In this document: piece after piece, positions 39,110-48,394 of the stretch
How positions within the stretch are numbered: the first letter of the stretch is position 1
Layout: each line of letters begins with the position of its first letter
NCBI RefSeq assembly: GCF_016595795.1
Contig: NZ_JAENHN010000045.1
Span: 1-64,000 of the forward strand
DNA from: Clostridium yunnanense
Lineage (GTDB): Bacteria; Bacillota; Clostridia; Clostridiales; Clostridiaceae
Direction of reading: 5' to 3'
Length of the DNA stretch: 64,000 bases
Translations under genes and position numbers: made by a program
The notes under the pieces: model-generated
What the model saw: the letters and a program-made list of their open reading frames with translations, nothing else
Databases searched by the model: none
Told to the model about the DNA's origin: nothing

Positions 39110-39589
39110 ATGAGTATTAGAAGTACTGCGAAAGCAATCATTATTAATAAAGATAAAGTGTTATTAAACAAATGTTTTGATGAACATCATGGTGAATATT
39201 ACTCCTTACCTGGTGGTGGTCAACATACATATGAGACACTGCATGAAGCAGTAATTAGAGAATGTCTTGAGGAGACTGGATATTCAGTTATTCCAAAGAG
39301 ATTTACAGCATTATGTGAAGAGATCTGCGATAATCCCATAACAAGAGAATTATATCCAGAATATATTCATAAGATGTATCACATTTTTCTATGTGAATTA
39401 GTTAATGATATTGTAAAACCTCCAACAGAAGTTGATGATATGCAGCTCAGCAGTGAATGGGTTGAAATAAAACACTTAGATAAGATTCGTCTACTGCCTA
39501 CTGTATTAAATGATAATATTGAAAAAATGATTAACAGTGATATACCTCTGTTTTTGGGTGCAGAGCGTATACAATATAACCATGGTTAA
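39110..39589 (+). CDS. NUDIX hydrolase
   Basis: A 159-residue NUDIX protein. The Nudix box is complete: G-x5-E-x7-R-E-x2-E-E-x-G in GGQHTYETLHEAVIRECLEETGY split across residues about 36-59, with the metal-binding Glu pair. It hydrolyses a nucleoside diphosphate linked to some moiety X; the substrate is not readable. AAAGGAG RBS; single gene with its own strong terminator. Confidence 0.9.
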   Translation: MSIRSTAKAIIINKDKVLLNKCFDEHHGEYYSLPGGGQHTYETLHEAVIRECLEETGYSVIPKRFTALCEEICDNPITRELYPEYIHKMYHIFLCELVNDIVKPPTEVDDMQLSSEWVEIKHLDKIRLLPTVLNDNIEKMINSDIPLFLGAERIQYNHG

Positions 39590-39636
39590 TGCTAATTATA
39601 TTTGCAGAATTTACAAATTCAATTACAATGATATTT

Positions 39637-39683
39637 AATAAAGCAGGTAGTTCAGTTTTAAACTATCTGCTTTATTATTTTTC
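39637..39683 (+). terminator. terminator of the NUDIX gene
   Basis: AATAAAGCAG (39637-39646) pairs with CTGCTTTATT (39667-39676), with TAGTT/AACTA inside, followed by a T-rich tract. Confidence 0.85.
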
Positions 39684-39743
39684 TATTTACGAATAAATAT
39701 ACCAATTTATAATTAATTATTGTACATCAAAGAACCTTAAGCA

Positions 39744-40190
39744 CTATAAATTTAGTTCTAACCACGAATCATTTTCCTTAAAGCCAAATTTTTTGTATAC
39801 TGGTCTGCCTAACTTTGAGGCACCGAGCCATAATTTCGTCACTCCGGCTATTTTAGCTTCCTCTGCTAACTTATCTAGTAATGTAGTTGCAATTCCCCTG
39901 CCTCGATAATTGCCTTTGGTATATACATTTGTAACATATCCCTTTTTACCGGTCTTGTTTGTATATGTAGGTGGAAATTCATAAAATACAATTGCAGCAG
40001 TAGCGATAATTTCATCATTTTCTTCTACTACCCACTGGATTAAAGAACCATCATTTAACTTATTATAAAAAAAGTTTTTTAGCTCTTCATCAATATCTAT
40101 ATTAGGTTCTATACCTTCATCAACTAGTTGTTTCTTTCTCAACTCACTTAATTGTTTTATTTCACTGATATTTGCTTTACGATATATCAT
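39744..40190 (-). CDS. GNAT family N-acetyltransferase
   Basis: A 148-residue GNAT with motif A VYTKGNYRGRGIATTLLDKLAEEAK and a C-terminal GASKLGRPVYKKFGFKEND. I chose the ATG at 40190, because GGAG is four to ten bases upstream and the preceding in-frame TTG lies inside that RBS. Substrate unknown. Confidence 0.85.
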   Translation of the reverse strand: MIYRKANISEIKQLSELRKKQLVDEGIEPNIDIDEELKNFFYNKLNDGSLIQWVVEENDEIIATAAIVFYEFPPTYTNKTGKKGYVTNVYTKGNYRGRGIATTLLDKLAEEAKIAGVTKLWLGASKLGRPVYKKFGFKENDSWLELNL

Positions 40191-40257
40191 TTTGTCCTCC
40201 AAGTATATAAAATCTATAAGTTTTAATTTTAATGAATTACTTTACGAATCTTTTATA

Positions 40258-40851
40258 CTACATTTTAAAAGGCTTTTGTTCTACAGTCCAGGGAGCTATA
40301 TTATCTTTTCTATGACTAATTTCTTTATCATCAGCTGTTAGTCCAATAATATCAAATTGTGAACCTTGAAATTTGTCCATATTCATAAGCCATAGTCTAT
40401 AGCCATTTGCATCAATAATCTTCGCTTCTGCTTCAATATTCCTTTTCTTTTCAATTATCTTTACCTTTTTAATTTCAGAGTTGCCTATTATACCATAAAA
40501 CATTGGAGATGTTAGTTTGTTTATGCTAGGAAAATAAGATTCAGTCAAACCAACTTTATCAATTGTAGTCTTAATATCGCCTTGAACACCACTATAGATA
40601 GCTGTATATCCGAAGATATTCTTTTTTACAGCAGCAGCAAACAATCCTTTGGCATTACCATCTGATGTAATACCAAAGACCATGCTTCCCTTACTGACTT
40701 TTTGTTCATAAATGATGTTTACTGGCAGTAAACCAGGTCTATTTATAGCTTGATTAATATCTCTTGCAGCACTACGATAGTTTAGTATACAAAAAATCGA
40801 TATAATAGCAAGTATAAGAACAAAAGATACTAACATCACTTTTTTCTTCAT
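40258..40851 (-). CDS. single-pass membrane protein of unknown function
   Basis: A 197-residue protein with MKKK and one membrane segment (about 5-27), leaving a 170-residue extracytoplasmic part. No known domain; predicted beta-rich with IIDANGYRLWLMNMDKFQGS. GAGAGGA is spaced for the ATG at 40851; the upstream ATG (40866) overlaps that site. It lies about 100 bp downstream of lgt on the same strand, so they may be co-transcribed. Confidence 0.65.
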   Translation of the reverse strand: MKKKVMLVSFVLILAIISIFCILNYRSAARDINQAINRPGLLPVNIIYEQKVSKGSMVFGITSDGNAKGLFAAAVKKNIFGYTAIYSGVQGDIKTTIDKVGLTESYFPSINKLTSPMFYGIIGNSEIKKVKIIEKKRNIEAEAKIIDANGYRLWLMNMDKFQGSQFDIIGLTADDKEISHRKDNIAPWTVEQKPFKM

Positions 40852-40954
40852 TAAATTCCTCTCCATTCCTTATCTTAAATATTTTTAAATTTTCATTATA
40901 GCTTATGTAATAATATATCCTCCACTTTAAGTAATATAAAGCCTAGGTTTTCTT

Positions 40955-41722
40955 TTAGTTCTCTGCTTTATCTATTTTTCCATTTGATTTTCCATATACT
41001 ATCCCCAACCCAATAATGAACATAAATATAGAAATAAACTGAGAGGTGGATAAACTTCCAACACTTCCACGTACTAGATCTCCCCTGTAAAATTCAAGAA
41101 TAAACCTTCCAGCACTATAGAATACCAAATAACACCCTGCAACTACGCCATCTGCCTTCTTGTATTTAGCGATAAAGATTAGCACAGCAAAATTAAGAAA
41201 GTCCAATCCACTTGAGATTAATTGTGTAGGAACCAATCTCACGTTGTTTGGAGCAAAATTAGAGTGTTTGAAAATTATATTAATATTGCTTGTAGTTTCC
41301 TCACCATAGCAACATCCAGCTAAGAAGCAACCAATTCTACCAAAACCTTGAGCTAAAGCCACAGATGGTATAATTAAATCGAAATATGTTAAGAATTTTA
41401 TCTTAGATTTTCTGCAGTATACAAACGCTGATAAGATTCCACCAATTATACCTCCATAAACGACAAATCCATCAGATATATTAAGAAGAAGCTTCGGGTT
41501 AGATATAATTTCATTTATTATAGTGATGTAATATAAGAGTTTTGCTCCAAGTATCCCTCCTATCACACCCCAAATAGCTATATTAAAGATAGGTTCTCTA
41601 TCAATATTCATTTTCTTAGCTCTATAATCAGTTACAATATAAGCAGCTAAAATACCAATTCCAATCATCAGACCATATCCATAAATCGTGATTGGTCCAA
41701 ATTTTATTAGTTCGTTGTACAT
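40955..41722 (-). CDS. lgt: prolipoprotein diacylglyceryl transferase
   Basis: A 255-residue polytopic membrane enzyme that attaches diacylglycerol from phosphatidylglycerol to the lipobox cysteine of preprolipoproteins. The Lgt signature region reads AQGFGRIGCFLAGCCYGEET (about 124-143). The position that is an essential His in E. coli Lgt (HGG) is Tyr here (DGFVVYGGIIGG), as in a known subset of Lgt-like proteins. Seven membrane segments are visible. This may be a second Lgt rather than the housekeeping copy. Confidence 0.85.
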   Translation of the reverse strand: MYNELIKFGPITIYGYGLMIGIGILAAYIVTDYRAKKMNIDREPIFNIAIWGVIGGILGAKLLYYITIINEIISNPKLLLNISDGFVVYGGIIGGILSAFVYCRKSKIKFLTYFDLIIPSVALAQGFGRIGCFLAGCCYGEETTSNINIIFKHSNFAPNNVRLVPTQLISSGLDFLNFAVLIFIAKYKKADGVVAGCYLVFYSAGRFILEFYRGDLVRGSVGSLSTSQFISIFMFIIGLGIVYGKSNGKIDKAEN

Positions 41723-41946
41723 AACTTTTCTTCCTCCACACTTTTCCTGTTATTAATATCATGTCTTGTTCAATTAATTCAATATGATTGATAAAAACGT
41801 CGTAGTTTATATTTCACTTCATAGTCATACGTTAGGTTAGATAACATAAAAATCAACTTAATCAACTCATTTCATATTATTATACCATAATTTTCTATAT
41901 TAAACTTTATTAGCAATACCATACTTTTATTGCTTTTTAAAGATAC
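41723..41946. other. intergenic, nothing recognised
   Basis: Upstream region of lgt. There is no reading frame or conserved element that I can defend apart from the terminator and the family B repeat that follow at 41947-42028; 42029-42273 is likewise empty. Confidence 0.5.
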
Positions 41947-41985
41947 AAAAAATCTCACTTAAGCATTTTTTTCAGTGAGATTTTT
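41947..41985 (-). terminator. terminator in the lgt/ROK gap
   Basis: AAAATCTCACT (41949-41959) pairs with AGTGAGATTTT (41974-41984), with T runs on both strands. It is about 290 bp after the ROK gene stop and may also act for plus-strand transcripts. Confidence 0.75.
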
Positions 41986-41988
41986 GCG

Positions 41989-42028
41989 CATCTGCCTTTC
42001 CAAGTTTACATGAGGAAACTTGCAGGTG
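41989..42028. repeat. hairpin repeat, family B, copy 2
   Basis: CATCTGCCTTTCC, then an A/T-rich loop, then GGAAACTTGCAGGTG. The ends are complementary, and the sequence matches the element at 649-691 in layout and most stem bases. Confidence 0.5.
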
Positions 42029-42273
42029 AATATCACAAAGAAAGTAATAATTTGTCCATTTTATTGGCTAACTCATCAGGAATACAGTATTTTCTCTCGT
42101 TTTCTCTTCAGAACAATCATAAATGCTGATTTTCTTGAAGTATCCTACAAATGTGCTTCATTGATCTTTTTAAATAAATAAAAGTCTGTTAATATTACTA
42201 AAGTTTCAGCTCTTTAATATATCCAATATACTCTTTGTCATATAGATTTAATGGATTATTAAGTTATACATAC

Positions 42274-43338
42274 TTATCTATTTTTTCTCCCATTATCAAT
42301 GAGCCTAATACCTGAATACATTAGTTTTATAGTAAGTTCAACGATACCAGTAATACAATCTCTTCTACTATTTTCTGCTAAGAAAATTTCTGGAATAATA
42401 TTATTAGCAATATACTTTTTGCTATTTTCTATTATTGAATTAGTAAGGTCATTTCTAAAGTCTTCTCCACCTATAACTACTATATCAGGATTTATAACAC
42501 AGTTCACGGTTGCAATTAGTCGAGAAACGGCATCTACATATTTAATATCTTCTGGATTGCTTTCAATTAGTGCTTGTAGATATTGACCATCATTACCTAT
42601 AGGAATAAAACCTAGTTCACCAGCAAAATTATTACCTCCGTGTACAAGTTCACCATTTACGATAATCCCAGATCCCACACCTGCGTTTGTGAAATGTATA
42701 TATATCATATTTAATATGTCTAAATCATCTACATGAAGTTTGTCGATGAGCTGAACTCCATATCCATATACAATTGCATTCAAGTCATTTTCAAGTACTA
42801 CAGGAATATTATATTTATCCTCTATATATTCTCCAATATTACTTTCTTCCCAGCCTGATAGTTTCTTACCATAAAAATACTTTCGCTTATCTATATCTAC
42901 TACCCCAGGCACAGCAATTCCTATTGCCTTAATAGCCATATCACTTTTTATAATGTTCTCAATGATTTTTTCAATCTCAGAAAGGTAATTTGTACTTTCT
43001 ATATCGATGCATTCATCTTTAATAATCTCACGAGATGTATTTGATACAACGTAATCAATATGTTTATCTCTTATATAAAAGGATAACACTAAACTTTCAT
43101 TCAAATTTAAGGCGTATCTTTCAGCTCTTCTTCCCCCACTAGATTTATCTAATCCTAATCTAATTACTTCATTACTATCCAGCAGTTCTTCTAATAATGA
43201 TCTCACCGTGGTTTGACTTATTCCAGTGTTTTCTGATAGCTCAGCTCTTGTTGCTGCTCCTATATCTTTAAGCGCTTTCTTAATTAAACCTATATTAATT
43301 TCTTTCATTGTAGTTGGTTTCCCTGTAATACTTCCCAT
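42274..43338 (-). CDS. ROK family transcriptional regulator
   Basis: A 354-residue ROK protein. The N-terminal helix-turn-helix (ATRAELSENTGISQTTVRSLLEEL, about 30-53) is followed by a sugar-kinase-like domain with NGELVHGGNNFAGELGFIPIG and NPDIVVIGGED. The CxCGxxGC zinc motif seen in the XylR of this window is missing; the region after GFIPIG reads NDGQYLQALI. No sugar genes are adjacent, so the inducer is unknown. GGAGATG precedes the ATG. A perfect 46-bp inverted repeat is directly upstream. Confidence 0.85.
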   Translation of the reverse strand: MGSITGKPTTMKEINIGLIKKALKDIGAATRAELSENTGISQTTVRSLLEELLDSNEVIRLGLDKSSGGRRAERYALNLNESLVLSFYIRDKHIDYVVSNTSREIIKDECIDIESTNYLSEIEKIIENIIKSDMAIKAIGIAVPGVVDIDKRKYFYGKKLSGWEESNIGEYIEDKYNIPVVLENDLNAIVYGYGVQLIDKLHVDDLDILNMIYIHFTNAGVGSGIIVNGELVHGGNNFAGELGFIPIGNDGQYLQALIESNPEDIKYVDAVSRLIATVNCVINPDIVVIGGEDFRNDLTNSIIENSKKYIANNIIPEIFLAENSRRDCITGIVELTIKLMYSGIRLIDNGRKNR

Positions 43339-43351
43339 AAAATCATCTCCA

Positions 43352-43397
43352 TTACACTTATATCAGATACTTATAAAAGTATCTGATATAAGTGTAA
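43352..43397. promoter_or_regulatory. perfect 46-bp inverted repeat, probable ROK operator
   Basis: Arms of 21 bp (43352-43372 and 43377-43397, outer sequence TTACACTTATATCAG) are fully complementary around a 4-base centre ATAA. It ends 13 bp before the ROK start codon and has no T tract on either side, which argues for an operator or a 5' UTR structure rather than a terminator. Confidence 0.6.
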
Positions 43398-43484
43398 CTC
43401 TTTTCTTATTATATTTCAATCAGCTTTAATAAAGATGTATCTCTTCAATCTGAAAACTATTTTCAAATATATGAAACTCTAATA

Positions 43485-43523
43485 TAAAAAAAATACCGAG
43501 TCCCTATTTCTAGGTATCTCGGT
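43485..43523 (-). terminator. terminator of the TPR-like protein gene
   Basis: ATACCGAG and CTCGGT arms with an inner CCTA/TAGG stem; a run of T follows on the minus strand. Confidence 0.8.
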
Positions 43524-43566
43524 GTTAAATATTAGCTCTCGTTCTTGAATTTATTATTCATATATA

Positions 43567-44640
43567 CTAGTTAATAACTCTTGAAAAAGATCCAGTATAT
43601 GTTTTTCCCTTATAAACAGCACTTATATCACCAGTTAAGGTCTGCCCCTTAGTGAGACCAGCCTCATCAGATGGAATTAAGTGAAACTCACCAGATGATA
43701 TACCACTAACTTTAAAATCACCTTTTGGCAAATGAAACGTTATTTGATACTTTACATTGTTTCCCAGAAAGTTGTAGTATATACCTGCAACTTGTGAACT
43801 TTCTTGGATAATCTGAATTCCAAAACCTTCTGGAGTTGCAACACCAGAATTTAAATGAACTCTAAACCAACTATCATTATAGGTTACGGTATACCCTGAC
43901 TTATCTGTAGAAGTTGTAGTGTTACTTGTTGGTTTTGAGGTAGTGGTATTTTGAGAATTACTGCTAGATGAACTTTTGTTTGAAGATGTAGAATTTACTG
44001 AACTACTTTTTGTTCCATCACTTTCTTTTGTATTTACTGGCTGTATTTTGGAAGCCTGAACCACGGCTTGTTTACTAGCCTCAACTTCTTTTATACTTTG
44101 AAGTTCTTTATTATAAGTAACTTTTAAATCACTTGCTTCTTCATTTTTCGGTTCAATGCTTAACACAGTATTAATAAATGTGATAGCCTTATCATATAGC
44201 TTTTTATCCGCTTCTGTTTTAGCTTTTGATAGATTGTCAGTTATGTAAAGATTAGTGGCCTCTTTAACTTTTTCTTGGGCCTTATCATATCTGTTTTTGT
44301 CTGATTGTTTTACATTTTTAAAACTATTAATGGCTTCTATATACTTATTTTCATCTAAAAGCTTTACAGCCGAATCAAAAACCTCTTTTGATTGTTTTAA
44401 TTCTAAAATTAATTTAACCTTGGTTTCAATAAGTGAAGCATCGCGATTAGAGAATTTACTTGATTTCAAATTTTGAAAAGCTTTCACTGATTCATCATAT
44501 TTTTCATCAGCTAATAATGTTTCTGCATTTTTCAAATTTACCTCATATGAATGATAATTATATCCATATACAGAAGTAGGAACAGCCAAAGCTACTAAGA
44601 TTAGTGAAACTACAATAATTTTAATCTTCTTCTTTTTCAT
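43567..44640 (-). CDS. membrane-anchored TPR-like protein with Ser/Thr linker
   Basis: A 357-residue protein: N-terminal membrane anchor (about 6-26), a helical repeat region (about 30-195) of three or four TPR-like units (AETLLADEKYDESVKAFQNLK, KLLDENKYIEAINSFKNVK, DKKLYDKAITFINTVLS), a Ser/Thr/Asn-rich linker (205-250) and a C-terminal beta domain of 105 residues. Probably located on the outer face of the membrane. No function assigned. Single gene with GGGAG RBS and terminator. Confidence 0.75.
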   Translation of the reverse strand: MKKKKIKIIVVSLILVALAVPTSVYGYNYHSYEVNLKNAETLLADEKYDESVKAFQNLKSSKFSNRDASLIETKVKLILELKQSKEVFDSAVKLLDENKYIEAINSFKNVKQSDKNRYDKAQEKVKEATNLYITDNLSKAKTEADKKLYDKAITFINTVLSIEPKNEEASDLKVTYNKELQSIKEVEASKQAVVQASKIQPVNTKESDGTKSSSVNSTSSNKSSSSSNSQNTTTSKPTSNTTTSTDKSGYTVTYNDSWFRVHLNSGVATPEGFGIQIIQESSQVAGIYYNFLGNNVKYQITFHLPKGDFKVSGISSGEFHLIPSDEAGLTKGQTLTGDISAVYKGKTYTGSFSRVIN

Positions 44641-44871
44641 GAGTTCTCCCTGTTATTATATTTAATGATAATTAATATTTTAGCTTATGTACAAGTATTT
44701 CGCAATTTTATTAACTTCCAGATAAATTAGATTATAACAAATTATGAAATTAGTATATAATTAACCCTTTATTTAGTACTTCTTATATTTTAAAACAATT
44801 TAGTATCTCATTTTAATCTTGTTAACTATTCATCTTAACTTATATGGCTTGATTTACTGTAAAATACATGA

Positions 44872-45405
44872 TTAATCTACTACAATCCCCATATATATCA
44901 AATCATAAAGTATTCCATTGCAATTCATTTCTCCTTTTAAAATACCTTCTTCCATAAATCCTAATGTTTTATATAGATGTATTGCATTTTGATTATCAGC
45001 TCTTACCCTTAAACTTATTTTATAAATAGTTTCATTTTCTTTTGCCCAATTTATTAAACATTTAATAAGTTCCTTTCCAATCCCTAAGTTCCAATAATCT
45101 TTTAAAACTTGTATACCAAATTCACCAACATGCTGAAACTTCCTTGAAGCACCTGCTCTGAAAGATAAATCCCCTACAATTTTATCATCTAAAGTTGCTA
45201 CTAGTAGAATTGCATTATCTGCTTGATTAAACATATTTATAGTATATTCTTGTTGTTCATCGGTAATTTGAAACTCGTCAACTTCATAACCGAAATGATC
45301 AGTTTCTAAAATTATGTTTCTGTAAAATTCATTTAATTCTACTGCATCTTCAGTACGTGCACTTCTAATCACAAGGTTTTGATTTTCTTTTAAAAACTCC
45401 GACAA
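44872..45405 (-). CDS. GNAT acetyltransferase, RimJ/RimL-like
   Basis: A 177-residue GNAT with RTEDAVELNEFYRNII at the N-terminus, motif A GEFGIQVLKDYWNLGIGKEL, and the closing RVRADNQNAIHLYKTLGFMEEGILKG typical of ribosomal-protein-type acetyltransferases. The frame opens with ATG at 45429, but GGAGGG lies inside it and is correctly spaced (six bases) for a TTG at 45405, which I take as the start. Confidence 0.85.
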   Translation of the reverse strand: MSEFLKENQNLVIRSARTEDAVELNEFYRNIILETDHFGYEVDEFQITDEQQEYTINMFNQADNAILLVATLDDKIVGDLSFRAGASRKFQHVGEFGIQVLKDYWNLGIGKELIKCLINWAKENETIYKISLRVRADNQNAIHLYKTLGFMEEGILKGEMNCNGILYDLIYMGIVVD

Positions 45406-45856
45406 TATTATCCCTCCAATACATGGCATGTATTGTGTATTACTACACAGCTATCAACATTCTTTATCTACTACTTACAATTATACTATTTAATTGCAGT
45501 ATTTTCCATAAACCAATGCTTTACTACGTATTTTTATATATAATTATTTGCTTAACAATTGAGCTTTCAAAGAAGATTAACAGTACAATAAATCTGAGAT
45601 AATCGAATGGTTAATAAACCTTTTGTATTTAGAAGCAAAGAAAACACTATAAATTCATTTCTGAATAATTCAGTGCTTCCTACAACTTTTATGATATTAT
45701 AAACAAAATCACTGGCATGATTTGATACGTCATCTACTTTTCTTTATCAATAGATATTAATAACTTATTGCTTAGTGCGATGTAACGGAAAAATACTACT
45801 GCATACAAAAAATATGCTCTACAATTTTTTCATCCTTACACCGCTTTCAATTATAA
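45406..45856. other. intergenic, nothing recognised
   Basis: About 450 bp of A+T-rich DNA between a GNAT gene and a small hypothetical. I found no frame with an RBS, no strong hairpin and no repeat shared with the rest of the window. Confidence 0.5.
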
Positions 45857-46336
45857 TTAATATTTTGATGGAAACACAGCTAGAATTCGCTGTATTCCAA
45901 TTATAAACTCCTCAAGTAAATCCAAATTAGTTTTAAACTCAAACTTAATCTTTACCTTATTTGTATTAACTTTATATTCAATTAGTTCTCCTGATACCAA
46001 AATACTTTTATCTATTAATAAATCATTAGATAAACAAAAACTGAATTCAGGCTCTGTAAATGATGAAAAAACATCAATAATTTCAAACTTTTTAAATCTA
46101 ATAAGTTCATTTAATAGATTAGTTAAAACTCTACCTTCAATTATTGGTTTATCAAGCTCGGCAGTAACTCCATTGATGACTAACAAAATATAGTTCATAT
46201 ACCAGTCTCCATCCCACTTAGTTGTAGCTTTAGGATATTGATATCCGTACGTATAGATTACTATTTTTGAAGATCCATCACTTGCTTTTAACTCAGCAAA
46301 CGGAGATTTCCTATATATTTCTTCTAGTTTAACCAT
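45857..46336 (-). CDS. hypothetical protein, possibly WapI-type immunity-like
   Basis: A 159-residue soluble protein. The region YPKATTKWDGDWYMNYILLVING and the closing LLEEFIIGIQRILAVFPSK resemble the WapI-type immunity family pattern (an x-WDGNW-x motif early, and hydrophobic helix plus FP late). The resemblance is weak and there is no toxin gene adjacent, so treat it as a hypothetical. It lies 24 bp after the flavodoxin gene and is probably co-transcribed with it. Confidence 0.6.
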   Translation of the reverse strand: MVKLEEIYRKSPFAELKASDGSSKIVIYTYGYQYPKATTKWDGDWYMNYILLVINGVTAELDKPIIEGRVLTNLLNELIRFKKFEIIDVFSSFTEPEFSFCLSNDLLIDKSILVSGELIEYKVNTNKVKIKFEFKTNLDLLEEFIIGIQRILAVFPSKY

Positions 46337-46360
46337 ACTAATTACAGCTCCACTTCTCCC

Positions 46361-47059
46361 CTACCAAGGGTTCTTTCCATTAATCCAGCCTTTTTTTATC
46401 CAATACTCTTTATCAGTAGCATTCCAATCATTTGACTTTTGGCTCATTTTCATTATTTTAAACATAGCCTTTGTCTTTATTCCTGGCTTTACATTGCAAA
46501 CTTCACGCGATATCTTTTCAGCTAACTTTGTAACTTCACTTTCTATTTGCTTCTTTTTATCTGTTTTTACAGCTTCCCAACTTGAAGCTCCAACAGTTTT
46601 AGCATAACAATAGGTTTTAGGTACTCCCCAATAAAATAAATTGTTTTTTAGATCTTTTGTAACCTTTTTTGCGCCTGCACCAGCTGCAGTTGAAATAACT
46701 AATCCAATTTTACTAAACATCTTTTCATGGGGGCGGTGAGACATCCATCGATATCCCATATGGTCAAGGAATGTCTTAAGTTGACCGCTCATTCCAAATA
46801 CATAGCAAGGGGATTCTAAAATTATTAAATCTGCTTCTTCCATTTTCTTTACAACAGGTTGTACCGTTTCAGTATGAGGACATGTATCCTCTCCTTTAGT
46901 GAAACAATTAAAACAACCTATGCAGAAACCTGGTGTATGTTTTGGCATAAAAAATTCTGCTATCTCAGAGTTATTATCCGAAAGTTTGTCTAAAAAAAGT
47001 TTTGTGGTGTTATACGTGCTGCCCTTATGCATCTGCCCATGTAAAACTACTATTTTCAC
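46361..47059 (-). CDS. flavodoxin family protein / NADPH-dependent FMN reductase-like
   Basis: A 232-residue flavoprotein with the FMN phosphate loop HGQMHKGSTYNTTKLF (about 6-21), a cysteine cluster FCIGCFNCFTKGEDTCP (about 45-61) of the iron-sulfur flavoprotein-like type, and ILESPCYVFGMSGQLKTFLD lining the flavin. It likely binds FMN and moves electrons in the cytoplasm. GTG start with AGGGGA upstream. Confidence 0.85.
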   Translation of the reverse strand: MKIVVLHGQMHKGSTYNTTKLFLDKLSDNNSEIAEFFMPKHTPGFCIGCFNCFTKGEDTCPHTETVQPVVKKMEEADLIILESPCYVFGMSGQLKTFLDHMGYRWMSHRPHEKMFSKIGLVISTAAGAGAKKVTKDLKNNLFYWGVPKTYCYAKTVGASSWEAVKTDKKKQIESEVTKLAEKISREVCNVKPGIKTKAMFKIMKMSQKSNDWNATDKEYWIKKGWINGKNPW

Positions 47060-47440
47060 ACTACTATCCCCTAATCTTTAATTTATTTTGTATATATTTC
47101 TATTTAAAAGCTAATTTACTACTCCGATTAAATATATAAGCATTATATCACACCAACTATAGGAATAATCACCATATTATTGGAATAGTTATCAATTTAC
47201 GATTGAAAAATTTAAAATGCTCAACATAGATATATAATTAGTCATTTCATCATATTTTTATAGCTAATATTAGAATTCTAATATTATAATTAAAATTGCA
47301 TTTGTTTAAACTCCAATTTGCACTACAATCTGCAAACCTGCATTTTTCCTATAAATTCTTATAATTTTATAATCTTTTAATTTTAAGAAGCTTTGATTAC
47401 AAACTATGTATAAAAATATTGTTTAAATTAAGTGGTTGTG
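47060..47440. other. intergenic, nothing recognised
   Basis: Divergent gap between the flavodoxin and CPBP genes. It contains an 18-base stretch GCATTTTTCCTATAAATT (near 47342) also present near 1288, but no gene. Confidence 0.45.
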
Positions 47441-47490
47441 AAGTGCTGCAAGAGTTTAAAAATATAAATTTCATTACGAAATGGCAAATA
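47441..47490. repeat. dispersed palindromic element, family A, decayed 3' half
   Basis: The segment reads CTGCAAGAGTTTAAAAATA and continues with AATTTCATTACGAAATGGC, following the right half of the family A element with several changes. It sits in the leader region of the CPBP gene, ending 22 bp before its start codon. Confidence 0.5.
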
Positions 47491-47512
47491 TATATTACGA
47501 AAGGTAGTAGAG

Positions 47513-48358
47513 ATGAAGAAGATAAAAGTTAATCAAAACTTGAGCATTGTCATAAAATCATTAGTACTTACAATTATAGCCATAGTCGCTTTAGAATTAG
47601 TACTGTCATTAATGAGAAGTCTGGGATTAAATATACTAAACGATAGTTTACTTGGAAATGTGCTTTTGGAAGCTACAATATTTATTGTTCAACTTATAAT
47701 CCTTAGAAAATATAGTAAAGGTGTTGTCTTTAGTTCTATAGGGCTCGGTGCAGATAGAGCTATTGGTAGATCTGTATTTAAAGGAGTATTAATAGGCTTT
47801 ATAGGAACTTTGCTAATATACTCATTGATATTTTTGCTTAAAATTGCTTTTTTTGAAGGCACCAGTTTCAAATACTATGATTCAAAAATAGTTTTATTTT
47901 TTGTAATAAGCATGTGTATTAGAGCACTTTTTGCAGCAGTATGCGAAGAAGTGTTTTTCAGAGGAGTTTTACTTAATTATTTAGGAAGATATAAAGGAAA
48001 AATGTTCGGTCTTTTAGCAAGCTCTTTAATTTTTATGATTTTCCATTGCACTAGGTATAATAGCCTTTACCAATTGTCTTCTGTACTTCTTGGAGGCATT
48101 GCCTTAGGGTACCTTTATATGAAAACAAAATCCTTATATATGTCAATTGGATTACACTTTGCCACAGACTTTTTTATGAATCTTGTAGGTCCCAAAAGCC
48201 AGCCTAGTGTTTTTACTTTCGAAATCAGTTCAAAATTTGATCTAGATTATTTAACACAAAGCCTTTTTATATTAGTTTCAGTAGCATATTTACTCTTACT
48301 TTTTATTTTATTTTATTTTTTAAAGACAAAAAGCATGCCAAAGACTCTTCAAAATTAA
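47513..48358 (+). CDS. CPBP family intramembrane metalloprotease
   Basis: A 281-residue protein with about eight membrane segments and the CPBP/Abi (Rce1-like) motifs: EExxxR in VCEEVFFRGVLL (about 144-155), FHCTRYNS and GLHFATDFF, which supply the metal ligands. Family members cleave peptides in the membrane or protect against self-made bacteriocins; the substrate is unknown here. RBS GAAAGG. Confidence 0.88.
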   Translation: MKKIKVNQNLSIVIKSLVLTIIAIVALELVLSLMRSLGLNILNDSLLGNVLLEATIFIVQLIILRKYSKGVVFSSIGLGADRAIGRSVFKGVLIGFIGTLLIYSLIFLLKIAFFEGTSFKYYDSKIVLFFVISMCIRALFAAVCEEVFFRGVLLNYLGRYKGKMFGLLASSLIFMIFHCTRYNSLYQLSSVLLGGIALGYLYMKTKSLYMSIGLHFATDFFMNLVGPKSQPSVFTFEISSKFDLDYLTQSLFILVSVAYLLLLFILFYFLKTKSMPKTLQN

Positions 48359-48394
48359 GTTCCGTTTAAGCCTAAAATTCAAATACATTTTAGG

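Noticed and set aside
1288-47359. Shared 18-mer GCATTTTTCCTATAAATT near 1288 and 47342 as a repeat family
   Set aside because: Only two short A+T-rich matches without extended similarity; chance or a remnant cannot be told apart.
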